64,000 nt of DNA from Oscillospiraceae bacterium (GTDB taxonomy: Bacteria; Bacillota; Clostridia; Oscillospirales; Ruminococcaceae). A program made the position numbers and the translations under genes. How positions within the stretch are numbered: position 1 is the stretch's first letter; every line of letters begins with the position of its first letter. The notes beneath the pieces were generated by a model, which worked only from the letters and a program-made list of their open reading frames with translations, searched no databases and was not told the origin of the DNA. Below, piece by piece: positions 43,389 through 51,735 of the stretch. The stretch covers positions 1 through 64,000 of the forward strand of contig JAGBCL010000109.1 of NCBI GenBank assembly GCA_018110825.1. The letters run 5' to 3'.

Positions 43389-43440
43389 AACCGCCTCCAA
43401 ACTGTCACAAATTATGACAAGTTATATTTATAGTGCACTA

Positions 43441-43469
43441 ATTATAACACATTTTGACACAATAATCAA
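43441..43469 (-). promoter_or_regulatory. promoter of OPT-PqqD operon
   Basis: TTGATT, 17 bases and TATAAT on the minus strand. An inverted repeat TGTCA-N7-TGACA (43403-43419) lies in the 5' untranslated region and could be an operator. Confidence 0.6.
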
Positions 43470-43590
43470 GCACAAATATCAATATTAAGACTCCGCACAA
43501 AATTCCGAAACAACTATTCCAAATTATGAGGTAATATATGCAAAAGAAAGGCAGAAATTTGTAATATATGTGGAAAATCAACTAAAACTA

Positions 43591-43619
43591 TTGACGTTCT
43601 ACCGCATAAATGGTACAAT
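43591..43619 (+). promoter_or_regulatory. promoter of DUF1508 gene
   Basis: TTGACG (43591-43596), 17 bases and TACAAT (43614-43619). Confidence 0.65.
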
Positions 43620-43666
43620 AAATACATAAAATTTGGCAAATAACACCTTTGAAAGGAAGTTTTATT

Positions 43667-44044
43667 ATGGGTAAATTCGTAATTAAGGCTACTAAGACAG
43701 GCTTCACTTTCAGCCTCAAGGCTGGCAACGGTGAAATCATTGCAACAGGCGGCGAGGTTTACTCCAGCCTTGACAGCTGCAAGAACGGCTGTGCAAGCGT
43801 TGCAAAGAATGCTCCTATTGCTGCAATCGAAGACCAGACAGTTGAGGGCTTTGCTACTGAAAAGAATCCTAAGTTTGAAATTTATAAGGACAAGGCTGGC
43901 GAATTCCGTTTCCGCCTGAAGGCTTCCAACGGTCAGATTATCGCTGCAAGCGAAGGCTACGTTAAGAAGGACAGCTGCAAGAACGGCATTGAAAGCGTTA
44001 AGAAGAATGCTGTTGACGCTCCTGTTATTGAGCCTGAGGAATAA
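43667..44044 (+). CDS. DUF1508 (YegP-like) protein, two repeats
   Basis: A 125-residue protein made of two DUF1508 repeats: KTGFTFSLKAGNGEIIATGG with YSSLDSCKNGCASV, and AGEFRFRLKASNGQIIAASEGY with VKKDSCKNGIESV. It is a small beta-rich cytosolic protein of unknown function, widespread in bacteria. Codon use is strongly biased, as in carB, suggesting high expression. GAAAGGAAG lies before the ATG at 43667, and a strong terminator follows. Confidence 0.9.
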   Translation: MGKFVIKATKTGFTFSLKAGNGEIIATGGEVYSSLDSCKNGCASVAKNAPIAAIEDQTVEGFATEKNPKFEIYKDKAGEFRFRLKASNGQIIAASEGYVKKDSCKNGIESVKKNAVDAPVIEPEE

Positions 44045-44051
44045 TGTACAT

Positions 44052-44082
44052 AAGCCTCCGAGTTTTCGGAGGCTTGTTTTTT
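44052..44082 (+). terminator. strong terminator after DUF1508 gene
   Basis: AAGCCTCCGA pairs with TCGGAGGCTT around a GTTT loop and is followed by G and six T residues. Confidence 0.88.
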
Positions 44083-44092
44083 GAGGTAGATT

Positions 44093-44890
44093 ATGAACAA
44101 TATTGAGATTGCGAAGGAAACGCTTTCCATTATCAAAAGAAAGCACTATACGGTTTCAAGGAGAAAAATTTATCTTCCTGATATTGACATCGAAAAGGTT
44201 GTTGTGTACTCCCCTGCCGATGGTGAGGAATTGCTGAAAAAGGATTTTTCGGGCAAGCAGGGCGAAATGTGTACTTTTTCGGTAGTGAACAAGGACTCGT
44301 TTGAGGCGGCAAGGTGCTTTGACAAGCCGTTTGTTATGAATTTTGCAAATGCACACAGGGCAGGCGGCGGATTTGAACTTGGTGCAAATGCCCAGGAGGA
44401 AGCACTTTGCAGGTGCAGTACGCTTTTCGCTTCGATTTCGTCAGCTGAAGCAAAGAAAATGTACCGCTACAACAACTCTCACATTAGTGCTGTTGAGTCT
44501 GACTATATGCTGTTATCCCCCGAAGTCTGCGTATTCCGTGATGCAGAGGGTCAGCTTATGGAGGACTATTTCACAGCGGCGGTAATTACCGTGCCTGCCC
44601 CTAATAGGAGAGGTGCGGCGATGTTTGCGGCAAGCAAGCTTATCAGCGAAACCTTCATCCGCAGGATAAAAATTTTGCTTGCAATTGCCGCTGAAAACGG
44701 GTACAGAAATCTTGTGCTTGGTGCGTGGGGGTGTGGTGCTTTCGGCAACAAGCCTGAGTCGGTTGCGGAATATTTCCGTCAGGTGCTTATTGATGAAGGA
44801 TACGGGAAATGTTTTGATAATGTGTGTTTTGCAATTTATGGTAAAACTGACAGCAGGAATTTTGTTGCGTTCAATGATATGTTCAGATAA
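44093..44890 (+). CDS. bacterial poly(ADP-ribose) glycohydrolase-like protein
   Basis: A 265-residue TIGR02452/DUF2263 protein. It carries the PARG signature GGG-x(6-8)-QEE exactly (AGGGFELGANAQEE), in which the two glutamates are catalytic, followed by LCRCSTLFAS and later macrodomain features (ITVPAPNRRG, LVLGAWGCGAFGNKPESVA). It should remove ADP-ribose from proteins or nucleic acid. No transferase gene is adjacent; it starts only ten bases after a terminator and no separate promoter is evident, so it may rely on read-through. Confidence 0.9.
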   Translation: MNNIEIAKETLSIIKRKHYTVSRRKIYLPDIDIEKVVVYSPADGEELLKKDFSGKQGEMCTFSVVNKDSFEAARCFDKPFVMNFANAHRAGGGFELGANAQEEALCRCSTLFASISSAEAKKMYRYNNSHISAVESDYMLLSPEVCVFRDAEGQLMEDYFTAAVITVPAPNRRGAAMFAASKLISETFIRRIKILLAIAAENGYRNLVLGAWGCGAFGNKPESVAEYFRQVLIDEGYGKCFDNVCFAIYGKTDSRNFVAFNDMFR

Positions 44891-44893
44891 CAG

Positions 44894-44927
44894 AAAACGG
44901 CTTTGATTATGACATCAAAGCCGTTTT
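44894..44927. terminator. bidirectional terminator
   Basis: A perfect 14-bp stem beginning AAAACGGCTTTGAT around a 6-base loop, between the convergent PARG and MATE genes. Confidence 0.85.
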
Positions 44928-44929
44928 AA

Positions 44930-46294
44930 TTATGTTTCTTTCTGTACCTTTTCAACCCCGTACTTTCTCAGCAGCTTCTTTCTGCATACGAAATACGCAG
45001 GAATAAGGAACGCGTCGGCAAGCACCCATGCGGCAGGTGATGCGAAGCAAGCGGCTGTGAAGCCGAAAATTCCTACAAGGTAAGCAATTGCTCCTCTGCC
45101 AACCATTTCGAGCAGTCCCGCAAAGGTTGCAATCGGCGGAAAACCCATTCCCTGAATGAAGAAACGGACGATATTGACCAGTGCAAGAGGAAAATAGAAC
45201 GCGGAAAGAATTGTAAGGAATTCCTGAATAAGCGGACGCAGACCGCGGCTGTTTTCATCAAGGAAAATCATTGCAAGGTTGTCCCCGAAAAGGAACATCA
45301 CGAGAAACGCAAACACGGAATAAATTGCACCGAGAATTACGCAGGCACCAAGCCCTTTGTTGAGTCTGTCCCACTTCTGTGCGCCAACATTCTGTCCTGC
45401 GTAGGTTGCCATTGTGCTTCCCATTGCGTCAAAGGGGCAGCACATAAACATTGAAAGCTTATTTGCGGCGGTAATTGCTGCAACGGAGTCTGTGCCGAGC
45501 TGATTTACTGCGGTTTGGAGCACGACGCTGCCGATTGCGGTAATGGAATACTGAAGTCCCATAGGAAGTCCCATTGTGCAGAGATTTGCAACGTGCCTGG
45601 AACTTAATTTCCATTCTTCCTTTTCAGGTTTAAGCATTGTATAGCTGCTGAAAAGCTTGAACAAACAGCCAAATCCCGAAACAAACTGAGCGATAACAGT
45701 TGCAAGTGCCGCACCGAAAACATCAAGCTTAAAGGTTACAATAAACATGATATCCAAAACAATATTGATTACCGAAGCAATTACAAGCCATCTTACAGGT
45801 GTTTTACTGTCACCCAGGGAACGGAGTATTCCTGCTGTCATATTGTAAAGGAAGTAACCGGGAATACCTGCAAAAATAGTGAAAATATATGTATGTGCAC
45901 GGTCAAAGGTATCCTTGTTTGTTTTCATCAGGGTAAGGATATCACTGCAGAAAATCAGGGTCAGGGCTGTAATTACGATTGCAAAGAAAATACAGAGCCA
46001 CACGGAATTTGTGACGTATTTGCGGAGCTGTTTCCAATCGTTTGCACCAAACATCTGGGCAACGGGAATTGCAAAGCCGTTGCAGATACCCATTACAAAA
46101 CCGATAATGAGAAAGTTTACCGAGCCTGTACTTCCCACGGCGGCAAGTGCATCACTGCCGAGGAAACGTCCTACGATTGCGGTATCGGCAAGGTTGTAGA
46201 ATTGCTGAAAAAGAAAACCAAAAAGAAGCGGTACACCGAAGCCGAGAATAAGACTCATCGGCTTACCATTTGTTAAATCCTTGGTTGCTGCCAT
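44930..46294 (-). CDS. MATE family efflux transporter (second copy)
   Basis: A 454-residue, twelve-helix MATE protein (PMSLILGFGVPLLFGFLFQQFYNLADTAIVGRFLG; YAGQNVGAQKWDRL in the second half). It shares the same length and plan with the protein at 3336-4700, but the sequences are clearly different, so it is an old paralogue. It exports toxic or metabolic organic compounds using Na+ or H+. CGAGG precedes the ATG, and promoter and terminator show a single-gene unit. Confidence 0.92.
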   Translation of the reverse strand: MAATKDLTNGKPMSLILGFGVPLLFGFLFQQFYNLADTAIVGRFLGSDALAAVGSTGSVNFLIIGFVMGICNGFAIPVAQMFGANDWKQLRKYVTNSVWLCIFFAIVITALTLIFCSDILTLMKTNKDTFDRAHTYIFTIFAGIPGYFLYNMTAGILRSLGDSKTPVRWLVIASVINIVLDIMFIVTFKLDVFGAALATVIAQFVSGFGCLFKLFSSYTMLKPEKEEWKLSSRHVANLCTMGLPMGLQYSITAIGSVVLQTAVNQLGTDSVAAITAANKLSMFMCCPFDAMGSTMATYAGQNVGAQKWDRLNKGLGACVILGAIYSVFAFLVMFLFGDNLAMIFLDENSRGLRPLIQEFLTILSAFYFPLALVNIVRFFIQGMGFPPIATFAGLLEMVGRGAIAYLVGIFGFTAACFASPAAWVLADAFLIPAYFVCRKKLLRKYGVEKVQKET

Positions 46295-46331
46295 AATAAT
46301 TACCTCGTTTATTTAAAATCAAAACGAAATT

Positions 46332-46360
46332 ATTATAGAGCAAGCGTACATCAATTACAA
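46332..46360 (-). promoter_or_regulatory. promoter of second MATE gene
   Basis: TTGTAA, 17 bases and TATAAT on the minus strand. Confidence 0.6.
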
Positions 46361-46409
46361 CAACAAATTCAGACAAATATATGAATAAATTATTTTTCGC
46401 CATAGTACA

Positions 46410-46440
46410 CAAAAACCTCAGGGAGATAACCCCCTGAGGT
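46410..46440 (-). terminator. terminator of DUF11 gene
   Basis: ACCTCAGGG pairs with CCCTGAGGT around an 8-base loop; the minus-strand transcript then reads a U run. Confidence 0.78.
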
Positions 46441-46450
46441 ATAAATTTTA

Positions 46451-47302
46451 TCAGATTATTGTACCTGTAACTGTAAGAGTGCTTACGCCCGGCTGTATAG
46501 TCCAGGTGCCGTCAGTATTCTGAGTATAGGTTGCGGCAGGAACTGTAATCTGTCCTGCATTTGTTGCAAATGCACCTGTTGCTTCGCTGTAGGTGTAGTT
46601 TGCAGGTGATGTCCATGCTGTACCATTGAAGGTTACACCTGTAATGTTGAGTGAAGGATTGAAGGTATCGGTTACGATTGCATTATCTGTTGCTGCAACG
46701 GCTTCGCTTCCCGTATTCTGAATAACAAAGGTATAGGTCAGCTGGCCGTTTTCGGTAACTGTTGTAGGATTAAGGGACTTGGTAATTGTAAGATTAGCTG
46801 TATTTTCAGGTGTAATTGTTTCGCTAACGGTAATATCGGAAATACCTGCACCGCTTACAACCGCTGTATTTACGATACTTGAAGAGTCACCGAGAGGTGC
46901 AAAGCTGTTTGTTTCAGCAGCATAAACTACAGTTGCAACACCACCTGCGGGAACGTTGATTCCTGTAATAACAAGCGGTGCACCTGCTGTTACCGTTGGT
47001 GCAGGCTGGAGTACGCCGTTCACGAAATAACGTACTGAACCGTCAACAAAGTCAAGCGGAACAAGTTCAGCTGCCCCGAAAGTATATGTGCCGAGGTCAT
47101 CGGTTACGGTAAGGTTATTATAAGCAATTGAACCTGAGTTCACGATATTGATGATATAAGTCACTTCGGAATTTCTTGAATATGTGTCAACAACCGCTGT
47201 TTTTGTAGCGGAAAGCACTTCAAGAAGCTCACCCATGGTAATATTCGAATTGACAACATTTCCATTATAGGAAAGAGTTGCCTGATTAAAAAAAGTTGCC
47301 AT
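46451..47302 (-). CDS. DUF11-repeat structural protein, no signal peptide
   Basis: A 283-residue Thr/Asn/Val-rich, beta-strand protein with DUF11-type repeats: SEVTYIINIVNSGSIAYNNLTVTDDLG and, later, GQLTYTFVIQNTGSEAVAATDNAIVTDTFNP. The N-terminus FFNQATLSYNGNVVNSNITMGELLEVLSATKTAV is conserved in a group of clostridial proteins. Such repeats usually build surface or spore layers, but there is no signal peptide, anchor or membrane segment. AAGGAGG gives a strong start. A CATATTATG box with an upstream AC, 17 bases apart, allows a sporulation (sigma-K-like) promoter, which would fit a spore-coat role. This is inference. Confidence 0.75.
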   Translation of the reverse strand: MATFFNQATLSYNGNVVNSNITMGELLEVLSATKTAVVDTYSRNSEVTYIINIVNSGSIAYNNLTVTDDLGTYTFGAAELVPLDFVDGSVRYFVNGVLQPAPTVTAGAPLVITGINVPAGGVATVVYAAETNSFAPLGDSSSIVNTAVVSGAGISDITVSETITPENTANLTITKSLNPTTVTENGQLTYTFVIQNTGSEAVAATDNAIVTDTFNPSLNITGVTFNGTAWTSPANYTYSEATGAFATNAGQITVPAATYTQNTDGTWTIQPGVSTLTVTGTII

Positions 47303-47323
47303 ATATTTCCTCCTTGTGTTTCC

Positions 47324-47340
47324 GATGGGATTTACCCATC
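47324..47340 (-). other. hairpin in DUF11 gene leader
   Basis: GATGGG pairs with CCCATC around a 5-base loop about 20 bases upstream of the start codon. Its role is unknown; it may protect the mRNA. Confidence 0.35.
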
Positions 47341-47384
47341 AGTTCATAATATGCACAAGGAAGTTGTACGGTTACATACAAGAA

Positions 47385-47412
47385 AAAGCCTGATTTCAGC
47401 AATCAGGCTTTT
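47385..47412 (-). terminator. terminator of degV-HAD operon
   Basis: AAAGCCTGATT pairs perfectly with AATCAGGCTTT around a 5-base loop, six bases after the HAD stop codon. Confidence 0.8.
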
Positions 47413-47417
47413 ATAGC

Positions 47418-48131
47418 TTATTCACTTAATTCCCTGAGGTATTCCACAAGTTCGGCGAATGTACCCTTTTTTCCGTTCCATGGGTGTTCCTCGCAAGGAA
47501 TAACGTTATCTGTCACGATATAGCAGTCCATACCGATTGATGAAGCGGCATAGGCATCCTCACACTCGTCATTACCGACATGCAGACACTCATTCGGCTG
47601 AACGCCGATTCTCTCACAGATTGTTCTGTAATACTCAGGATTTGGTTTGCAGAAGCTATCACTTTCGTATGAAGTAACCAGGTCAAAGTCGGTATCCTTC
47701 AGTCCAACCCAGCTTAATCTCATCTTCTGGCCATTCATTGGAAAAAGAGGATTTGTTGCACACACAACCTTTTCTGCGGCTTTATGGGCAAGCTTTACAG
47801 CCTCAACAGCAAGCGAATTTTCCTCTGTATAAACCTTTGCATTTGCAAATTCATTTGAATAAAACCAATCCGAAGCTTCTCTGAAAGGTGCAATTTCCTT
47901 GCCCGTCAACTGGCTGAACACGTCCCAGAAAACCTCACTGTTACGGCGTGTTCCGTCGTTTTTCACCATAGCATTTGTCCCTGCCCAAACACTTTCGATA
48001 AGCTTATCAGGTTCAAGGCCAACAGGAGAAAGCTTTTTTGCAAGCTCCTTGAAATAGCCCTTGACGAACACGTTATTGTCCATAGGAAGAAGTGTTCCAT
48101 CCAAATCAAAAAGTATAGCCTTATATTTCAT
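47418..48131 (-). CDS. HAD family hydrolase
   Basis: A 237-residue HAD protein: YKAILFDLDGTLLPMDNN with the nucleophile Asp pair, VVCATNPLFP as motif II, and LHVGNDECEDAYAASSIGMD with acidic motif IV. The cap inserted between motifs I and II is helical. The physiological phosphate ester is unknown. GAGGTAG precedes the ATG, ten bases after the stop of degV, so it is the second gene of a two-gene operon. Confidence 0.85.
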   Translation of the reverse strand: MKYKAILFDLDGTLLPMDNNVFVKGYFKELAKKLSPVGLEPDKLIESVWAGTNAMVKNDGTRRNSEVFWDVFSQLTGKEIAPFREASDWFYSNEFANAKVYTEENSLAVEAVKLAHKAAEKVVCATNPLFPMNGQKMRLSWVGLKDTDFDLVTSYESDSFCKPNPEYYRTICERIGVQPNECLHVGNDECEDAYAASSIGMDCYIVTDNVIPCEEHPWNGKKGTFAELVEYLRELSE

Positions 48132-48141
48132 ACTCTACCTC

Positions 48142-48993
48142 TTAAATGCATTCAAGGACAGCAATTGCGCAAACACCTGCACCAACGTGGCAACAGATAC
48201 TTACAGGAAGTTTATACATCTGGATTGTCTTGTCACCAAAATGCTTGCGGACAATTTTCTTCCACTCATTTGCAGGTCCGATATCGCCTGAATATGCCAG
48301 GTCAATACGGATATTCTTGCCCTTGAAGCGTGTTTCGAGGTCCTTTTCGATAGCGGCAAGCATAGTTTTCTGAGCATTTGCCATGCCTCTTGCCTTTGCA
48401 TAAGCATCAAGCTTTTCGCCCTGGATCTGGAGAACAGGCTTAATTCCGAGAATTGAAGCAACAGCTGCACCTGCAGCTGTAACACGTCCGCTCTTCTTGA
48501 GGAGTTCAAGTGTATTTACAGCGAGGTAGATACTGGAATTGAATGCTGTTTCCTCAAGGTTTGCACAAATCTCAGCAGCAGAAAAACCCTGAGCGATAAG
48601 TGTCAGCGCATCGAGCACAGACTGACGCTGGCTGATGGAAATTCTCTTATTGTCAACAACCACAACCTTGCCGTCAAAATCAGCAGCAAGCGCCTTTGCA
48701 GTTCCGCATGAACCGCTGAGTGCAGATGACATTGGTATATGGATAATATAATCGTTTGTTTTAAGCACTTCATTCCAAAGAGAAGTGAGTGACTCTGGAG
48801 AAGGCTGAGAAGTTGAAACGTCACTTCCTGAACCGAGCATTTCAAAGAACTGCTCATAGGTACAAGTTACACCCTCAAAATATTCCTTTTCATCAACGAT
48901 GAATGGCATTGCAAGAAGATATATACCAAGTTTTTTAGCCTCTTCCTGCGTAATACCGCTGTTTGTATCAGTAACAACTGCAATTTTACTCAT
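48142..48993 (-). CDS. DegV family fatty acid-binding protein
   Basis: A 283-residue protein with the DegV pattern: KIAVVTDTNSGITQEEAKKLGI at the front, DVSTSQPSPESL, HIPMSSALSGSCGTAK, and LKKSGRVTAAGA with KPVLQIQGEKL. DegV proteins bind long-chain fatty acids; in Firmicutes some act as FakB, which presents exogenous fatty acids to the FakA kinase. No fakA is nearby. GGAG stands before the ATG at 48993. Confidence 0.92.
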   Translation of the reverse strand: MSKIAVVTDTNSGITQEEAKKLGIYLLAMPFIVDEKEYFEGVTCTYEQFFEMLGSGSDVSTSQPSPESLTSLWNEVLKTNDYIIHIPMSSALSGSCGTAKALAADFDGKVVVVDNKRISISQRQSVLDALTLIAQGFSAAEICANLEETAFNSSIYLAVNTLELLKKSGRVTAAGAAVASILGIKPVLQIQGEKLDAYAKARGMANAQKTMLAAIEKDLETRFKGKNIRIDLAYSGDIGPANEWKKIVRKHFGDKTIQMYKLPVSICCHVGAGVCAIAVLECI

Positions 48994-49031
48994 ACTTTTT
49001 CTCCTTTTTATTTACAACAATACATAATAGT

Positions 49032-49060
49032 AGTATAAAATAAAAAAGCATTTTAGTCAA
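49032..49060 (-). promoter_or_regulatory. promoter of degV operon
   Basis: TTGACT, 17 bases and TATACT on the minus strand. The element TTGACTAAAA around the -35 box is repeated 23 bases upstream (49074-49083), a possible operator. A FapR- or FabT-type palindrome was not recognised. Confidence 0.6.
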
Positions 49061-49093
49061 TACCCTAACATATTTTTAGTCAAAATAGTACAA

Positions 49094-49123
49094 AAAACGG
49101 TACTGCAAACACAGTACCGTTTT
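49094..49123 (-). terminator. terminator of the plsC-ispH operon
   Basis: AAAACGGTACTG pairs perfectly with CAGTACCGTTTT around a 6-base loop, 16 bases after the ispH-S1 stop codon. Confidence 0.82.
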
Positions 49124-49138
49124 AATTCAGAATAATAA

Positions 49139-51121
49139 TTATTCTTCAACAGGAGCTTCTTCAGCAGCTGTTTCAAGGAGAGCACGCATAGAAATGCTGA
49201 TTCTCTTCTTGTCGATGTCGATTTCAGTAATCTTAGCATCAACTTCATCACCGATAGCAAGAACATCCTTAACGTTTGTTACTCTCTTATCAGCAATCTG
49301 AGAAATGTGGATAAGACCATCAATGCCAGGAATAATCTGAGCAAATGCGCCGAATGGTGTGATGGAAACAACCTTAGCCTTTACAACATCGTCAACCTTG
49401 TATTCATTAGCAAACTTAACCCAAGGATTGTCCTCTGTCTTCTTATAGCCGAGGGAAATTCTGTTAGCTTCCTTATCGAGTTCCTTAACATAAACTTCGA
49501 TAACATCACCAACGTTAACAACTTCGGATGGGTGCTTAATTCTGTTCCAGCTGAGTTCGGAAATGTGAACCATACCATCGATACCGCCGAGGTCAACGAA
49601 TGCGCCGTATGTTGTGAGGGACTTAACTTCGCCCTTGAATACGTCATTAACGTTAACGGATTCCCAGAACTTAGCCTTAGCAGCGTCCTTTTCAGCATTG
49701 CGTACAATCTTGATGGAACCTACTGCCTTGCCGCGCTGTTCGTTAACTTCGATAATCTTGAACTTAACTGTTGTCTTAACAAGTTCTTCGAGCTTGTCAT
49801 CTCTGCGAGCAGTTGCCTGGGAAGCAGGGATAAATACTCTGATACCCTCGTAAAGTACGATTACGCCGCCCTTAACAACACCTGTAACAGTGCCTTCGAG
49901 GATAGCATCTTCTTCCTTAGCCTTAACAATCTTGTCAAAGCCGAGAAGAGCGTCAACCTTCTTCTTGGAAAGAGTAACAATACCTTCAGCATCATTAACC
50001 TTGATAACAATAAGTTCAACTTCATCGCCAGGCTTTACAACGTCTGCCGGCTTAAGAGCAGGGTCGTTTGTGAGCTCGTCGAGAGAAACATAACCAGTGT
50101 GCTTTGTTCCGACATCAACAATAGCTTCTGCATCATTAACAGCAGTTATGTATCCTTTCACCCTCTGACCGGTATATATTTTTTTGAAGGACGCATCAAG
50201 TGCCTCCTCAAAGTTAAAGTCTTCTTCCATGATCATTTTTTCACTCATTTGGTTTGTAACCTCCTTGATTATATGTACCGGAGCCGAAGCACCGGCAGTA
50301 ACACCGATGATAAATTTTTCGCCGGTATTATTTTTCAGCAGTTTATCGATATACTGAAAATCGAGCTCGGAAGCATTCTCAACATGAATACATTCCTTGC
50401 AATGTCTGCTGCAGATTTCTGCAAGCTTGACTGTATTGGAACTGTGTTTACCGCCGATAACAACCATAAGGTCTGCGGTTTCCGCCAGCTGCACAGCACT
50501 CCGCTGCCTGTCGGATGTAGCATTGCAGATTGTATTTATTATCTCTGCATTTGGCAAAGCCTCTGCCGCCATACGGACACAATTATCCCACATATTTATA
50601 TTATACGTTGTTTGTGCAACAATTGCAACCTTTTTTTTGGGATTTTTCAAATTTTTTTTAAAAAAATCAGCTAATTCAATATCATCACAACAGATTATTG
50701 CCTTATTTTGACAAAAAGATGCAATTCCAACAACCTCAGGATGGCTTTTATCCCCTAAAATTATTACATCATATCCTGCTTCACTTTTTTCTTCTGCTAT
50801 TTTTTGGATACGTCTTACAAATGGACAAGTGCCATCATGATATTCAATTTTATTATCCTCAAGAAGTTTTAACTTTTCTTTAGTTATACCATGAGAACGA
50901 ATAACAACAACTTCATCTGTAAGCTTTGAAAGTTCTTCTTCGGTTTCAGCAATTCTGACACCTTTTTTTTCAAGGTCACGAACAACGTCCTTGTTATGGA
51001 TAATTTCTCCACAAGTAACAACTTTTTTTCCATTGCTTAATATATTATACACGATTTTCAAAGCTCTGTCAACACCAAAACAAAAACCTGCGTGTTCAGC
51101 CACAATTATTTCAGTTCTCAT
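49139..51121 (-). CDS. ispH: IspH-ribosomal S1 fusion protein
   Basis: A 660-residue protein. Residues 1-about 285 are 4-hydroxy-3-methylbut-2-enyl diphosphate reductase (IspH), with cluster cysteines in HAGFCFGVDRA (Cys14), DGTCPFV and ICNATSDRQ, plus the substrate-binding IRSHG and KSHPEV; it makes IPP and DMAPP in the MEP pathway. From about 310 there are four S1 RNA-binding domains (GQRVKGYITAVNDAEAIVDVG; EGTVTGVVKGGVIV; KGEVKSLTTYGAFVDLGGIDGMVHISEL; KAKVVSITPFGAFAQIIPGIDGLIHISQI). This fusion is a known feature of Clostridia. The ATG at 51121 overlaps the plsC end by 11 bases. Confidence 0.95.
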   Translation of the reverse strand: MRTEIIVAEHAGFCFGVDRALKIVYNILSNGKKVVTCGEIIHNKDVVRDLEKKGVRIAETEEELSKLTDEVVVIRSHGITKEKLKLLEDNKIEYHDGTCPFVRRIQKIAEEKSEAGYDVIILGDKSHPEVVGIASFCQNKAIICCDDIELADFFKKNLKNPKKKVAIVAQTTYNINMWDNCVRMAAEALPNAEIINTICNATSDRQRSAVQLAETADLMVVIGGKHSSNTVKLAEICSRHCKECIHVENASELDFQYIDKLLKNNTGEKFIIGVTAGASAPVHIIKEVTNQMSEKMIMEEDFNFEEALDASFKKIYTGQRVKGYITAVNDAEAIVDVGTKHTGYVSLDELTNDPALKPADVVKPGDEVELIVIKVNDAEGIVTLSKKKVDALLGFDKIVKAKEEDAILEGTVTGVVKGGVIVLYEGIRVFIPASQATARRDDKLEELVKTTVKFKIIEVNEQRGKAVGSIKIVRNAEKDAAKAKFWESVNVNDVFKGEVKSLTTYGAFVDLGGIDGMVHISELSWNRIKHPSEVVNVGDVIEVYVKELDKEANRISLGYKKTEDNPWVKFANEYKVDDVVKAKVVSITPFGAFAQIIPGIDGLIHISQIADKRVTNVKDVLAIGDEVDAKITEIDIDKKRISISMRALLETAAEEAPVEE

Positions 51122-51734
51122 CTGCAACTGTTTCCTTTTCCTCGGCAGGTCCTTCAACAAGCTCGGTAATTGCTTCCATAATACGTTTCTTTACACCCTT
51201 GAGTGCCTTTGGTGAAACATCGTCAACAGCAATTTCCTCAGCGGGAATAACCTTACCGAAACGGAGAGTCAGCTTTGAACGGAATTTCAGCTTCTCGCCC
51301 TCGAAGATAATTCCGCAAGGAAGCACGTCTGCACCTGACTTTGCAGCGATAAGTGCAACACCTGTCTTACCCTTGCCTACCTTACCGTCCTTTGAACGCG
51401 TACCTTCGGGAAAGATTACGAGATTGCGTCCCGAATTGAGAATAGCAATGGAATCATCAATAACCTGCATATCGCCAGCACCACGCTTTACAGGAAAAGC
51501 ACCAAGTTTTGTAATAAACCAGCCGAAAAGCTTATTTTTAAACAGTTCTTCTTTAGCCATATATGTAACAGGACGCTTCATAGGCATTGTAAGAATTACA
51601 GGGTCGGCATAGCTTCTATGGTTTGAAGCCATTACAAGTGGCCTGTCCTGAGGAATATTCTCGATACCCTCAATGTGAAAATTATATACAAGCTTATAGA
51701 TACCCCATACGGTGTAGCGTACAAATGCGTTCAT
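51111..51734 (-). CDS. plsC: 1-acyl-sn-glycerol-3-phosphate acyltransferase
   Basis: A 207-residue membrane-associated acyltransferase with the family motifs SNHRSYADPV (H-x4-D), GAFPVKRG and FPEGTRSKDGKVGKGKTG. It adds the second acyl chain to lysophosphatidic acid in phospholipid synthesis. The ATG at 51734 lies behind AGGGGGA, one base after the cmk stop, so translation is coupled. The order cmk-plsC-ispH-S1 is conserved in Clostridia. Confidence 0.93.
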   Translation of the reverse strand: MNAFVRYTVWGIYKLVYNFHIEGIENIPQDRPLVMASNHRSYADPVILTMPMKRPVTYMAKEELFKNKLFGWFITKLGAFPVKRGAGDMQVIDDSIAILNSGRNLVIFPEGTRSKDGKVGKGKTGVALIAAKSGADVLPCGIIFEGEKLKFRSKLTLRFGKVIPAEEIAVDDVSPKALKGVKKRIMEAITELVEGPAEEKETVADEN

Positions 51735-51735
51735 A

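Noticed and set aside
49307-50674. A 455-codon plus-strand frame opposite ispH-S1.
   Set aside because: It is antisense to a fully conserved gene, and its translation resembles no protein. Codon bias of the real gene explains it.
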